64,000 bases of DNA, taken from positions 1,240,001 to 1,304,000 of the forward strand of contig NHNY01000001.1 of NCBI GenBank assembly GCA_002786065.1, read 5' to 3'. This document shows, one piece after another, positions 9,618 to 22,949 of this stretch (position 1 is the first letter of the stretch; the number at the start of each line of letters is the position of its first letter). Origin of the DNA: Microcyclospora pomicola (lineage: Eukaryota; Ascomycota; Dothideomycetes; Capnodiales). The translations under genes were made by a program, and so were the position numbers. Under the pieces are notes generated by a model that worked only from the letters and a program-made list of their open reading frames with translations, was not told where the DNA came from and did no database searches.

Positions 9618-12239
9618 ATGCCTCGTGTACGCACGAACCCTGTGCAGGACTACATGTCGCCTGTCAAGAAAACCCAGATCCCGCTCAACGATGACCGACA
9701 CGAAAAGGCGCAGCGCCTGCAATCGCGACAAGTACTGCACTCGAAGCATATGGACGAGCTCAAGGCCGCAGCATCACCACAAAGAAAGCGCAAGTCGCTA
9801 GGAGATGGGCCTCTGACGCCCAGTCAGGCGAATGAAGAATACAATGTAGCTGGAAACGCCATAACACCGATGAAGCGCGTACCACTTCTCGCCAACTTTG
9901 AAGAGTGGATGAAAATGGCCACAGACAACAAAATCAACGCGACAAATAGCTGGAATTTCGCTCTGATCGACTACTTCCATGATATGAGCTTGTTGAAGGA
10001 GGGCAATGGAGTGAACTTTCAAAAAGCCAGCTGCACGTTGGATGCATCAGTCAAGATCTACACCAGCAGAGTAGACAGTGTTGCAACAGAAACCGGGAAG
10101 CTGCTGAGTGGACTTGCAGACAGTGGCAATAAGAAGAGACGGGATGCCGATGAGCAAGAAGGTGAAGACGGTGAAGGTGACGATGATGAGGACGAAGACG
10201 GTGCAAAGAAGAAATCCAAAAAGCGAGCCCAACGATCGGCGGAGGCGACCTTGGCCAGCTCTTTCGACCAATTACGACTGAAGAAGATGGAGCTGGAATT
10301 CTCTGTCGACCCTTTATTCAAGCAGATGTCGGCAGATTTTGATGAAGGTGGCGCCAAAGGATTGTTGATGAACCATCTTTCGATCGACGGAAATGGCAGG
10401 ATTGTGTTCGATACCAGCGACGATGCTCAAGACACTTCAATTGACGATAGTCGAAGGGATAGCATGGATCCAGAAGGCGAGGAAAGCGACGAGAAAGAAA
10501 CGACTTCCCCTGAGCCAGAGCTAAAGGACGGACCCATCGACATAGCAGGTCTGGCGGCCAGATTCTTTCCAAATCTCGACAAACTTGATGAGCAAGATAT
10601 CTGTCCGTCACTAAAAACCTTCGAGCTGGGATCCGGGAGTAGCGCCCTCGACCTACCGTTCCTGAAAGCTCCCGAAGATTGGCGGAATGAGGACACGAAG
10701 ACTGGAGACGCACCTGGACAAAGCGAAGACACCCTGTCAGACGATGTTGGAGCCTTCGGAATGGATGACGGTGATGAAGGATTCGGAGGCATGGACTTGC
10801 CACTTGACACGGGTTTTGGAGAGGGTGGAGACGTCTGGGCCAAGTCCGCTGCACTAGCACAACCACAGCGGACCCAAGATCTGCTCGTGGATGGCAATGA
10901 CGAAGGTGGAGAAGTTGGCACCTTCGATACTGAAAGCAATTCATTCGGGGTTATGTTGCAGCACCGGGACCACGATCAAGAGAATATTCTAAACTACTTC
11001 GATAATGCACTCAACAAGAACTGGGCGGGACCCGAACATTGGAAGATTGCAAGGATGAAGGAAGCAAACAAGCCCGCTCAGCCGCAACGAGTGCGCAAAG
11101 AAAAGGAGCCCTTTGAGATCGATTTCGCAGCACCGATGAGCCAAGAACTGGCGACGCTGTTGTACACCACAGCAAAAGATCCCAAGACAATCAATCTTCC
11201 AAAGAACCAGCGAAGAAGCAAGACCCGGAACTTACTACCGGACGACAAGCACTTCAATTCCAAGGATTTGTTGAAGCTGTTCCTCAAACCGAAGGCAAGA
11301 ATTGGCACCAGGAGGGGTGGACATTCAACTCGACAGATCCCCGCTGACGGTGAGATCGATGAAGCATATTGGGCGGCAAATCGTGGTCCGGACATGCAGG
11401 ATGCTCCTCATCCAATGGACGACAACGGTGCGCCTGGCGGCTATGATGCGAACTTCTTCGGCGACGACAATCCATACTCTGCGGGCCACGACATGAACGA
11501 CGATGATGAATTTGCCGATGCTCACGAGATCCTGCCCAGCACCGACGATGCTGGCATAGGGCCCATTGGGCCTGGTATAGACGGCATACCGGTCAGTGCA
11601 TCACAAGGTGATGCTTTTGGAGTCAATCTAGTCACACAGTCACGACGATCACGACCAGAATATGTACAGTATGCGCGAGTCGCCAAAAAGGTGGACGTGA
11701 GGAGGCTGAAGGAAGAGATATGGCGGGGCACTGGTCTTGAAGAGCAGGTGAGTAACTTTCTTCGCGTGTGGAAATATAAAGCGTCCGCAAGCATACCAAG
11801 CACATACGACCACAGGCGACTGAGAACTGGGCATCCCGTCCGCTCTGCCATACATAAGCAGTCGACCGGCGAATTAGTAGTACGGTGGGTGACCACGTGC
11901 GAATCCTCGCTGTTGTATGTTTTGTTTTGCATCTCGAAAGTTTTGAAGAACGCCAAGCATGAAACGGTCAGCTAACATCTTCGCTAGTCTTCAACCACAC
12001 CACCAGCCAGCATCTCTCCCAAACCAGCTGATGGTTCATTACGATTCACCTCGCTCATGCGCAATCTGCAACACGTCTACCCGCAGAAAGCCATGGCAGA
12101 CATCAGCACGTCGTACGGGTTCATCTGTCTCTTACATCTTGCGAACGAGAAAGGCTTGGTCATCGAGAATGTCGAGGGTTGGCAAGATCTGACCGTGCGG
12201 AAGGACTTCACGGCTGTCGATCTGGACGTCGCGGGTTGA
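9618..12239 (+). CDS. BRN1: Condensin complex subunit 2 (Brn1/Cnd2/CAP-H)
   Basis: The kleisin subunit of condensin, which bridges Smc2 and Smc4 and is needed for chromosome compaction in mitosis. Exon 1 (9618-11747) encodes 710 residues and exon 2 (11988-12239) encodes 83, giving 793 residues. Visible family features are the N-terminal region that lists the DNA-binding and Smc2 sides (about 85-170), long acidic linkers, the central repeated Asp-rich blocks, and the C-terminal winged-helix part that begins at Val-Asp-Val-Arg-Arg-Leu-Lys and ends after the intron with Ile-Ser-Thr-Ser-Tyr-Gly-Phe-Ile. The 240-base intron is long for this window, and exon 1's frame stays open through almost all of it. 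The downstream exon was chosen because it restores the conserved end. Confidence 0.92.
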
Positions 12240-12738
12240 ATTGGATCAGCTTGATGATGTGCAGTGGTTGGATTCAATGTTGTCGTCTGTACATGAATGT
12301 AAATGACCTATTAAGCCGTGGCTTTCGTTTCATTGAGTGTTAATTCGATGGCCTGGTCCCAGGACGCATCTTGTGTTGACGTTTTGACATGACAAGCCAT
12401 GGATAGCAATGCCTACGTATACCCCATCTCATACGCCCGACAGTTCGGTGAAGGATGATCATGAGCATATCGCAAAACTCTATGACAGTGAGGCTCCGAG
12501 AGGGCTTGAAATATTACGAGACAGAATAGCACAGTCATGCGGGAATGTGGAAGTAGAGACGCAAACGTTACTACCGAACATGAAGACTCATATGCCATCA
12601 TTGCGCTTGTTCACCATAATCCTGCAATCGTGGGACATTGCGGCACTACAGAACTACTCCAAATCATACATGGACCGCCATCAGAAAACGACAAGAACAA
12701 CGTCAATAACAGATCGTTCCACATCAGCCCCAATTCTT
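12240..12738. other. Convergent intergenic spacer (BRN1 / GFA1)
   Basis: About 500 bases between two genes that end towards each other. Open frames here on the plus strand run into the antisense of GFA1 and are not genes. Confidence 0.5.
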
Positions 12739-15012
<2,274 letters not shown>

Positions 15013-16720
15013 GCTTGCTGCTTAAGAGGAAAAGGAAAGGATGTTTGAGTTTGGGGTGGTTTGCAGATCACCAGATCTTGGATCGTGAAGCGCAAGATCA
15101 GACACTGAGCAAGTCGGTGTGCAGCAGACGCGGTGTCGTCAATCTCGTGATACTGGTCGTACTAAAAACGAATGGAGCAGAATTTGGAGGATGTGTAGGT
15201 GAGTCGTCAAGGTATGGTGTGAATGTATACGAGGTCAAGGATGAAGATGGGAGGTGGTTGTGGTTGTGTTTGTAGTTGTGAATTAGAGTTGTTGTTTTGA
15301 TAGAACATGCGCAGCTTACATACTGCCCAAGCCCACCAGGCGTCTCGGGCTTACTCTCCCACTTCTGCTCCCCACCACTACGGTACTCAACCACGTCTCA
15401 GGGTGCAGCAGACCACGTCCAATGACCAGACAGAACCACCTCGCACGAACCAGGACCGCCGTTTGTAGTTCAGCCCCTGCTTCTATTTAGCAACACCCGC
15501 CACGTATACATACGACGCCGCAAATTCAATACTGTCCGTCGTCCCAGAATCCAGTACATTATCGTCGTATTGCTTGTCTACCAAAGCTAGATATCAATAC
15601 AGATCTGTGCAGAGGATCTTCTGACTGCACACAGGCCAGTCGGTGGCCATGTGAGTGGCTTGGAAGCTCGCCGTGGCAACAACTCTAACCATAAAGTTGC
15701 TTAGGAGCCACGCAGCCTGTCAGGTACCGCGCCAGTGAGCTATTCTCGGTATCGCCAAGACAGGCATTTCTGAATCCTGCGTCGTCGATTATCGCCGAGC
15801 ATACTGACGGTGCCCAAACGTTCATAACTCTCGGGCCTTTTGCAATGCCGTGCACACCGGTAATCCCGGATACCGATGCCTTGAGCCCATGAGGTCACAC
15901 GAGAAGCATCCCAGATGTGGGACGGCGCTGCGTGATAACGCTGTAGCCGGTCTCCTGATGCCAATGCTATTTCAGGATTCAGGGATGGCCATGTTCTTGC
16001 AGCATTCTGACAGAACTGCAACGGGAAAGTGTATAGTCGCTGAGCCACCGTCTTATTCCCAGAACGAGTCTGTAGTGGTCTTGTTTCAGATTGGGATGAC
16101 TGTTGATCTCGTCGAGTAGGTAGGACGTTCGACGACCGAACTTTGCGAATCTACTCTGCGTTACTTGGTAACATTCTTCCTTGTCACTTCGTCCGCAAAG
16201 CCCATGAAGCGAGGTGTTTGACATGTCATGGAGAAAGTGCGCGTGCGAGATGAAGCGAAACAGGTATGTACGATCGAATGAAAATTACGTGTCTGGAATG
16301 TACCTAATCGAGGCGATATCAGTGTCAAAATGTGAGGCCAAAGTGACTGCATGTGCGGAACCTTCCCATTTGGGATTGACATCATCTTCACATGCTGGAT
16401 ATTATTTGATATCTCGCACACCCCGGTGAATGCTACATCTACATCTTGCGATCTACTCTCAAGGCGCACTGCTGAGTCGTTCTTGAAGTCGGGGATGTCT
16501 CTTCAGGAAGTCTTTGCGTGCTGGCCATCGGATCTGAGCATGTGAAAAGCTAGCCGGCTTGTTTCAATGATCCTGTCCCGCTGAACATCTCTCATGCAGT
16601 GTCTAGCCTGTAAACATCTCCGGCCAGAAGTGCCTGTCTCATGTTCTCTCAGGTGTCCGCAAGATTGCCTGGGAATTGTATTTGTACGGAGACTTGAAGA
16701 GTTGTTGGCAACACTTCAAG
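15013..16720. other. Long divergent intergenic region (GFA1 / RFX-array gene)
   Basis: About 1.7 kb with no supported gene. On the minus strand the part next to GFA1 (about 15130-15300) is rich in A, C and T with few G, as in 5' leaders of well-expressed fungal genes, so GFA1 may have a long leader. The rest holds only short open frames without recognisable domains. The promoter and possibly a 5' non-coding exon of the RFX-array gene should lie at the right-hand end. Confidence 0.45.
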
Positions 16721-19700
16721 ATGACATGGACTTTTTGGGGTGGCGGAAACAGGACGTCACAACCAACCAATTTGACACCACCTTCCAATGCTGGCAGACC
16801 CACAGACTTATTGGAAGAATCTCGAGGCCCCTCTGAGTCTCATCCCGAGGGAGTTACTCGTAATTATCTCCATGGCCAAGGAAGGTCGCGATCAGCACGG
16901 CATTCGACAAGATCATTGCTTGATGCTCGACAGTCTCAGAGCCATATGAACGATAGCAGTGACGAGAGCCAGGCTGAGGAAGTGGCAGTTGCAGTAGAAC
17001 TCGCCACTAGGGGTGAAACAGTGCCGAGCATGAAACGTAAAGTCAAGGGCAAGACCGCCAATATCTCGGAGGGCAAAAAGCGGAAGCTCGAGGCGACAGT
17101 AGATCGTCAGCCATCTGCTCAAACTCAAATAGCCAAGAAGCAAAAGGCCGGCTCGCGAGTAACCAATCCGAAACCGTCGAGGACGCGGGATCAGGTCGAA
17201 AGTGAGTACGATACAAGCAGCCAGAGCGATGAGGACGAGAGCTCCAATGCAATATCGAACGGTCGAGGCCAATCCTCTACAAGTATGGATACGGACAGCA
17301 GTGATGAGAGCGGATCTGAGGAAGAAGAAGATGATGATGACGATGAAACAGACGACGATACCAGCAGCGAGGATGATAAATACCAGTATCGCAGACCAGA
17401 CGAAGAGGAAATCATCGAGGCAGCCAAAGTGCGATCCAATCAACGTGAGAAGCTTAGAGCTCATGACCGAGCACCGGCTGAAGTCCCTGCGACCAGTACA
17501 TCTCAGGCTTTGGAGGCGAGGCTCAAACAGAGACATGATTGGTATACTACTTAATTCAAACAACGACAGGATTCCACTAACAGTATATCAGGATTGTGAC
17601 ACATGTCTGTAGACACGACGGAAAGTCAATAGCTCTGCAAGATGTTCTTGTCGTCTACAAGTATCTTTGCGCCACAGACGGTGCGGTCACCTTGAGTCGG
17701 ATACGAGTCGCTCTCAAATCAGTTTTCCCCGAGCTGAACAACACGGGAGGCCAGGGCATGTCACAATCGGTCTCCGGGTATTACTGGCAAGCATCAGCTG
17801 TCAGTGAAGTTGCTCAGATTATGATGCGTAACTGGTAGGTGGGAATAGCTGCTATATCGTGATCGCGACATATTTTGCTCACACTCATCAGGATACAGAA
17901 CAACATAATTTTTGGCCCCCAATTTTCAGGGTCACCCGAGGATTCTGCCACATGGGCTGCTTGCAAAGAAAGCTTGCACGATCTTGCAGATTTCGTGTCG
18001 TTCTCTATGTTCTTGGATATCCTTCAGCAGCTCTTTCCTGGCACAGGCGCGACGGGCTGGGGCCTGAGAACGAAGCTGCCGTCGACCCATCGTACCATAG
18101 CGACTACAGACCCGCAAAATGTCACTACATCTACAAGTCATCCCGCCGATGAGGCGACTGGGATTCCAGACATACCCCAGACTCGCTTCGAAGATGCGTT
18201 TCAAGCTTGGTATGTTCTCAGACATCGGTCGCTGGGCAATTGCGAACCTGAGCACTAATGACTCTGCAGGATTCGCGCTAATTGCGTTCACCTCAATTTT
18301 GTTACCACTAATATAAATAGAAAGAGCGTGCTCAAAGTAGCAGAGAAGCATTTCGGGCTGACAGTCAGTCAAAAGAAGTTCGATAAGGCTATCAGAGAGG
18401 TCTTCCCTGAATGTCAAGATGCGCCAGTGCAAAGCCTCTATACTGGTATCGTGACTCGGGAAGCGTTCGATAGAGCTCGCAATTTACTGGAGACCAGCGA
18501 TGTATACGAGTGGTACGCAAGCTCGCCAACAGACCGCGGGCGTGAATGCTGACCAGTGAGCAGGCTACGTAGTGTTGTGAGATACAATCATGACTCTCAA
18601 GTGCCTTATACAGCGCTACGAAAGTCGTACTTCAGCTTCTCTAAGGACTGCATAGCGCTGTCTCACTTCACTCTTGCGATAGCGCTCAAGAAAACATTCC
18701 CCAGCCTCAAAATCACGAGCCCGCAACAAGGCTCTATTGCAGCCATTGAGTTGCTTGGGAAATATGTCACGGCATCAAGCTCTCCTGCACTGATGCGAGT
18801 TCGTACTTGGTAAGTCATTGCAAAGGTCAACCTGATGTTGGACATCACTAAAGCATGTATAGGGTTCGTGCAAATTTCTTGCCCAACCCTGGAAGTTACA
18901 TCAACCCACGTGAGATGATGGAAGTGTGCCAGGTCGCTCATTCAGACGATGAACTCAACGCATCATTGCTTGATTCCGCACTCCGGTCAGAGTTCCCCGA
19001 GCTCTCTGCCGTCGATCGAGGACTGGTTCAAGGCTTGAAGCCCAATGACCTCGCAGGGTCTCGATGGAGTAGTCAGCTACTGCAACTTGGCCAACTACGG
19101 GAACAGAGACGAAATTGGTAAGACTGTTACCATTGGCATTGTCCCATATGTCCGACACTGACTGATATCAAAGGTTGCTATCACATTGTCAACAAATGAA
19201 GAACTCCAAGACACCATCCAAAATCGCGACCTTCTTCCAAATATATAAGACCTCGCATCCTGAGGACTTTGTTTCCCTGCGCGCATTCGTGCAAGAAGTA
19301 TGGAGAGTCTTTCCGTCACGAGGCAAATCCAGACATGTTGGGCTCCGCTACATTGAGAGTTCAGACGACGTGGATTCGATGGTGGCCCGTTGGTCAGTCA
19401 AACATCTGTCTGTTCTTGGCAAATCACTAATTTTCAGTACAGGATAAATGCAAGTATCGTCTACGACTCGACCTATGCACTGGACCTAGTACAGATCTAC
19501 CATGTATACCAGGCTGCTAGCCGGATTCAGGTGGTATCAATGGATGCCTTTCATTCTATGCTCAAGAAGCTCTTTCCCGACATCGACTCTGCAGATTCGA
19601 TACACTTGAGGGGTGTCAAGTACAAATCAGCTGAACCATGTGCCGCGAACTTAAGACTTACAGGGCATGTGGTGTCAGATGCTGATGCTGCTGGGAACCT

Positions 19701-20955
19701 ACAGTCAGAAAACCCTGGTCTTGTAAATGATCAAAGACTGGGATTGGTCGACGGCCAGAATCATGAGGCCGCAAGAGTGCTCACTCATGTCAAGATTGAA
19801 GATCAGAGTCTACCCGAGAATGTAAACGGAGTTCGCACGAGTCCTGTGGGCAGCGTGAATACTACCGAGACTGCACTTCCCAGTCTTCCAACTATGGAAC
19901 CAACCATCATAGCACAGAATGGTAATGTGCCAGCCGAAATTGGAACTTCAACAACAGCAGTCCTCCAAGAGACCCGTTCAGATCAGCCAGAAACAGCGGG
20001 GACGACCAAGACGACAAAGCCAACGGCCACAACTTCAGATGAGCCGCCGCAGGACCTTACTAGCCACGTTCCCCAAGTCAACCCTACGACAACACATGTC
20101 GGTGCAGATTGGTTCCGACAGTACATAATGTACGAAGCTGAGTCCGAGCTCAATATGGACGAAGCTCACAGTATGCATTCCAACGCTTGTGTTGTATCGG
20201 GAAAGCAGCCTTACACGAGGCCTATATTCAGCCGAGCGCTAGCACGTCTGTTTCCTGAGGTACGAGTCATGCAGGCTGCGTCTCATGTGCGTGGACTCAA
20301 ATTCACGATGCCGGCTCAATATCCGGCCAAGGATCGTGAGGCGCCGCTCGATCCTCAAGATGGTGAAGAAGATCTAGCTCCAGCTTCTTCAGAGCACAAA
20401 CCTCAATTCATCAAAGCAGAAACAGTTGACTTGTGCGAGGACGACAATGCAAGAGACGTACCAGCTGGTGTTTCCGGAGACATCGCGCTGTCTGAACCTA
20501 CCCACAACATCTCCACACCCGATGTTCCGCTTCCACGGTCTGCACCATCAGCGATGGCGCCGCCCGATGCAGTCCAAGTCGCAATCGGACACATCATTCT
20601 AGACTCTCCAGATCATCTGTTCTTCCACCATCACCTCAGCACCGTCATCGACGCGTGTGCGTCAATTTCTTCGAGCATTCAGGGTCTTGATGGTATGATC
20701 GATCTTGTTCAAGCCAGAGCAAAAGAGTTCGGCGTGACTCGGGATCTCTCCCGACTGAACAGGATGTTGAGAGGCGTTTGGCTACAGCGTCATGTTTCTC
20801 ACTTAGCAGAGGAGGTTCGATCATCTGAAGCCTTTGTCCAGGTCGCTGCTTCGATTCTTACGAGTGGCACTGAGCATCATGGGCCTGGTTTCGTGGAGCA
20901 AGTACTCGCAAGGGTCAGACAGGTTCCAGGCACAGACACGACGATGCCATCTTGA
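16721..20955 (+). CDS. Protein with eight tandem RFX-like winged-helix modules
   Basis: No named orthologue is recognised. I join eight exons: 16721-17541, 17592-17834, 17892-18209, 18270-18512, 18564-18809, 18863-19117, 19174-19392 and 19443-20955, giving 1,285 residues. Residues 1-273 are hydrophilic, with Lys-rich nuclear-localisation-like patches and a long Asp/Glu/Ser tract (about 165-235). Eight units follow, opening at Trp274, 355, 461, 542, 624, 709, 782 and 1005. Each has Trp-[Ile/Leu/Val/Phe], a variable stretch, a helix, then a block ending in Phe-Pro, as in RFX DNA-binding domains (and the RFX-like domains of ARID2/Rsc9). Units 7 and 8 also keep the following Arg-Gly-x-Lys-[Tyr/Phe]. 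The C-terminal 180 residues are helical. Introns are 50-60 bases with branch-like CACTAA/CTGAC sites. A nuclear DNA- or chromatin-binding role is inference. The ATG at 16721 is the first in the open frame; an upstream exon is possible. Confidence 0.8.
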
Positions 20956-21568
20956 GAGGTCTATGCTGACCTCATCTGCTTGCATTGGACATAACTCTTT
21001 CTGTTCGGCATCGTCATCGAGCTTCGCATCGTGCCACTGCTTGAGTGGATTGATCATGGTAGAAATATGTACACTGCCTGCCAAGCGGCAATAATTACAT
21101 CTGATATGGTCAACATTGATTCAGCCATGAATCGTCACCCTCGAAAATCTTGTGGTTTAAGCATCATGTCTACCTCCGTCGCAAGCTTCGAAGGAGCATA
21201 TATGCTATATGCTGTTCTACAGCTTCCAGTATTGACGCCTGCTCAGGTGTCTTAGACTACACATCTATTGTGGCAGTTGTGACTTGGGCATCTCTGGAAT
21301 TAGCCAGTCGTACAGCCTGTTAGCATCACTTCTCGTTATAGATAAGAGAATCGATTTGGAGCCCTGATACACACCGTGAGCGATCCGCCGAAATGTACTG
21401 CATATGCAAATGTATATGACGACGTAAGGTGGTAAGGTATTAGCAGATCTCCACGGCTTCACTCGGCTCGGATCCAGCAAGGATGTGGGGCTGCGACGAG
21501 GTGAGAACCATCTCACGTCCCCTCTATCCTCACATATTTTTACCAAATCAAAGCCTGATCAACACATC
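20956..21568. other. Intergenic region upstream of the nitronate monooxygenase gene
   Basis: About 610 bases between two plus-strand genes. A short AT-rich near-palindrome occurs around 21198-21212. No gene is supported. Confidence 0.45.
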
Positions 21569-22695
21569 ATGTCACTGAAATCAAAAGTTCCTTGGGCGAA
21601 GAGCCCGATCGTAATCAATGCTCCAGTATGTCTGCCTGACCTAGCCATGTCGCTCCCGCAACCACCAATCCGTCCCATGTTTCAATGCTGTAAAGGTGCC
21701 ACCGCTGATGCCAACAGATGGCAGGATCCGCCGGGGGCAACCTCGCCAGTGCCGTCACCAACGCCGGCGGAGTCGGCCTGATCGGCATCGACGGCAATCT
21801 CGAAGGCATCAGCAAGCAACTAGACATTGCTTGTGCAAAGCTCACCCGGCAAGCGAACGGGCTATTGCCCGTGGGCTTGGGTGTCTTGACCTTCCTGATG
21901 GACGCGGACAAAGTCTTCGAGCTCTTGGCACAGTACAAGCCCGCGATCGTCTGGTTGTTCGCCGCCCCGCAGCTCGCGGACTACGCCGTCTGGACGCGCA
22001 AGGCGCGAGCGGCGTTGCCGCACGATACCCAGGTCTGGATCCAAGTCGGTAGCGTGGCGGGCGCGCTGCAGATTGCGCGCGAGTGTGCGCCGGACGTACT
22101 GAGTCTGCAAGGGAGCGATGCAGGCGGACACGGGTTTGAGAAAGGTGCGGGGATCATCTCGCTCGTGCCGGAGGTGGCGGATGCGTTGACCGCAGCTGGC
22201 TTGACGCAGATCCCGCTCGTGGCAGCAGGCGGGATTGCGGACGCACGTGGAGCGGCGGCGGCATTGACATTAGGCGCGCAAGGAGTGGTCATGGGGACCC
22301 GTTTCCTGGCCGCGAGTGAGACCGATCTACATCCCGTCTGGCGCAAGGCAGTGCTTGGGACGAGCGATGGTGGGCGGACCACGGTTCGTGCGAGGTTGTT
22401 CGATAACCTGAGGGGTCCGAGCATATGGCCTGGCGAGTACGATGGGCGGAGCATCGTGATGGAGAGCTATACAGAGCACGTGGCTGGGGCCGACATTGAA
22501 GACCTTCGCAAGAAGGTGAAGGTGGCGCTGCAAGGGGCAGAACGCGGGTTTGGTGTGGATGGTAAGGGGAGAGTCGCAATGTGGGCGGGGACCGGGGTCG
22601 GCTTGGTCAAGCAGGAGCAGAGTGCGAGAGAGATTGTTGAGCAGACGAGAGCAGGCATCATAGAGGTCCTCGATAGAACGAAGGCGCGGTTATGA
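21569..22695 (+). CDS. Nitronate monooxygenase (2-nitropropane dioxygenase family)
   Basis: An FMN enzyme of the TIM-barrel nitronate monooxygenase family, which oxidises alkyl nitronates such as propionate-3-nitronate with O2. Exon 1 (21569-21625) gives 19 residues ending Ile-Asn-Ala-Pro, and exon 2 starts at 21718 with Met-Ala-Gly-Ser-Ala-Gly-Gly. The join recreates the family's conserved start, Pro-Met-Ala-Gly. The FMN/active-site segment Gly-Ser-Asp-Ala-Gly-Gly-His-Gly is present near residue 155, with the phosphate-binding Ala-Ala-Gly-Gly-Ile-Ala-Asp and Met-Gly-Thr-Arg-Phe-Leu-Ala after it. The total is 344 residues, a normal length. The 92-base intron is longer than most here. Exon 2 is visibly richer in G and C than neighbouring genes. 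The natural substrate cannot be told. Confidence 0.9.
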
Positions 22696-22949
22696 GTACG
22701 AGATATTGATGTTCATGAGTCCCGTTACAGTGCGAAACCATCACAGGCGTAAATGCACATCATCCTAGCAACATCTATTTCATGGGAGGCTGTAAGAACC
22801 AACTTTCCTTACATTAGACCCCTTGTAGCGATGTAGATTTTCTCCTGCATGCCTGCTCGTGAACAGTGCACAAAACAATAGAAAGTTCGGTATCATTTGA
22901 TATCATGAGGTATGTGGTAAGAAAAGAACCTGCTGAATTCTTGGTCGTT

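Noticed and set aside
16676-16720. An upstream start for the array gene at 16676
   Set aside because: The codon there is TTG, not ATG. The first ATG in the frame is at 16721, though an upstream exon remains possible.
16721-20955. Assignment of the RFX-like array gene as the RSC subunit Rsc9
   Set aside because: Rsc9-type proteins have an N-terminal ARID domain and one RFX-like domain. No ARID is visible here and there are eight RFX-like units.
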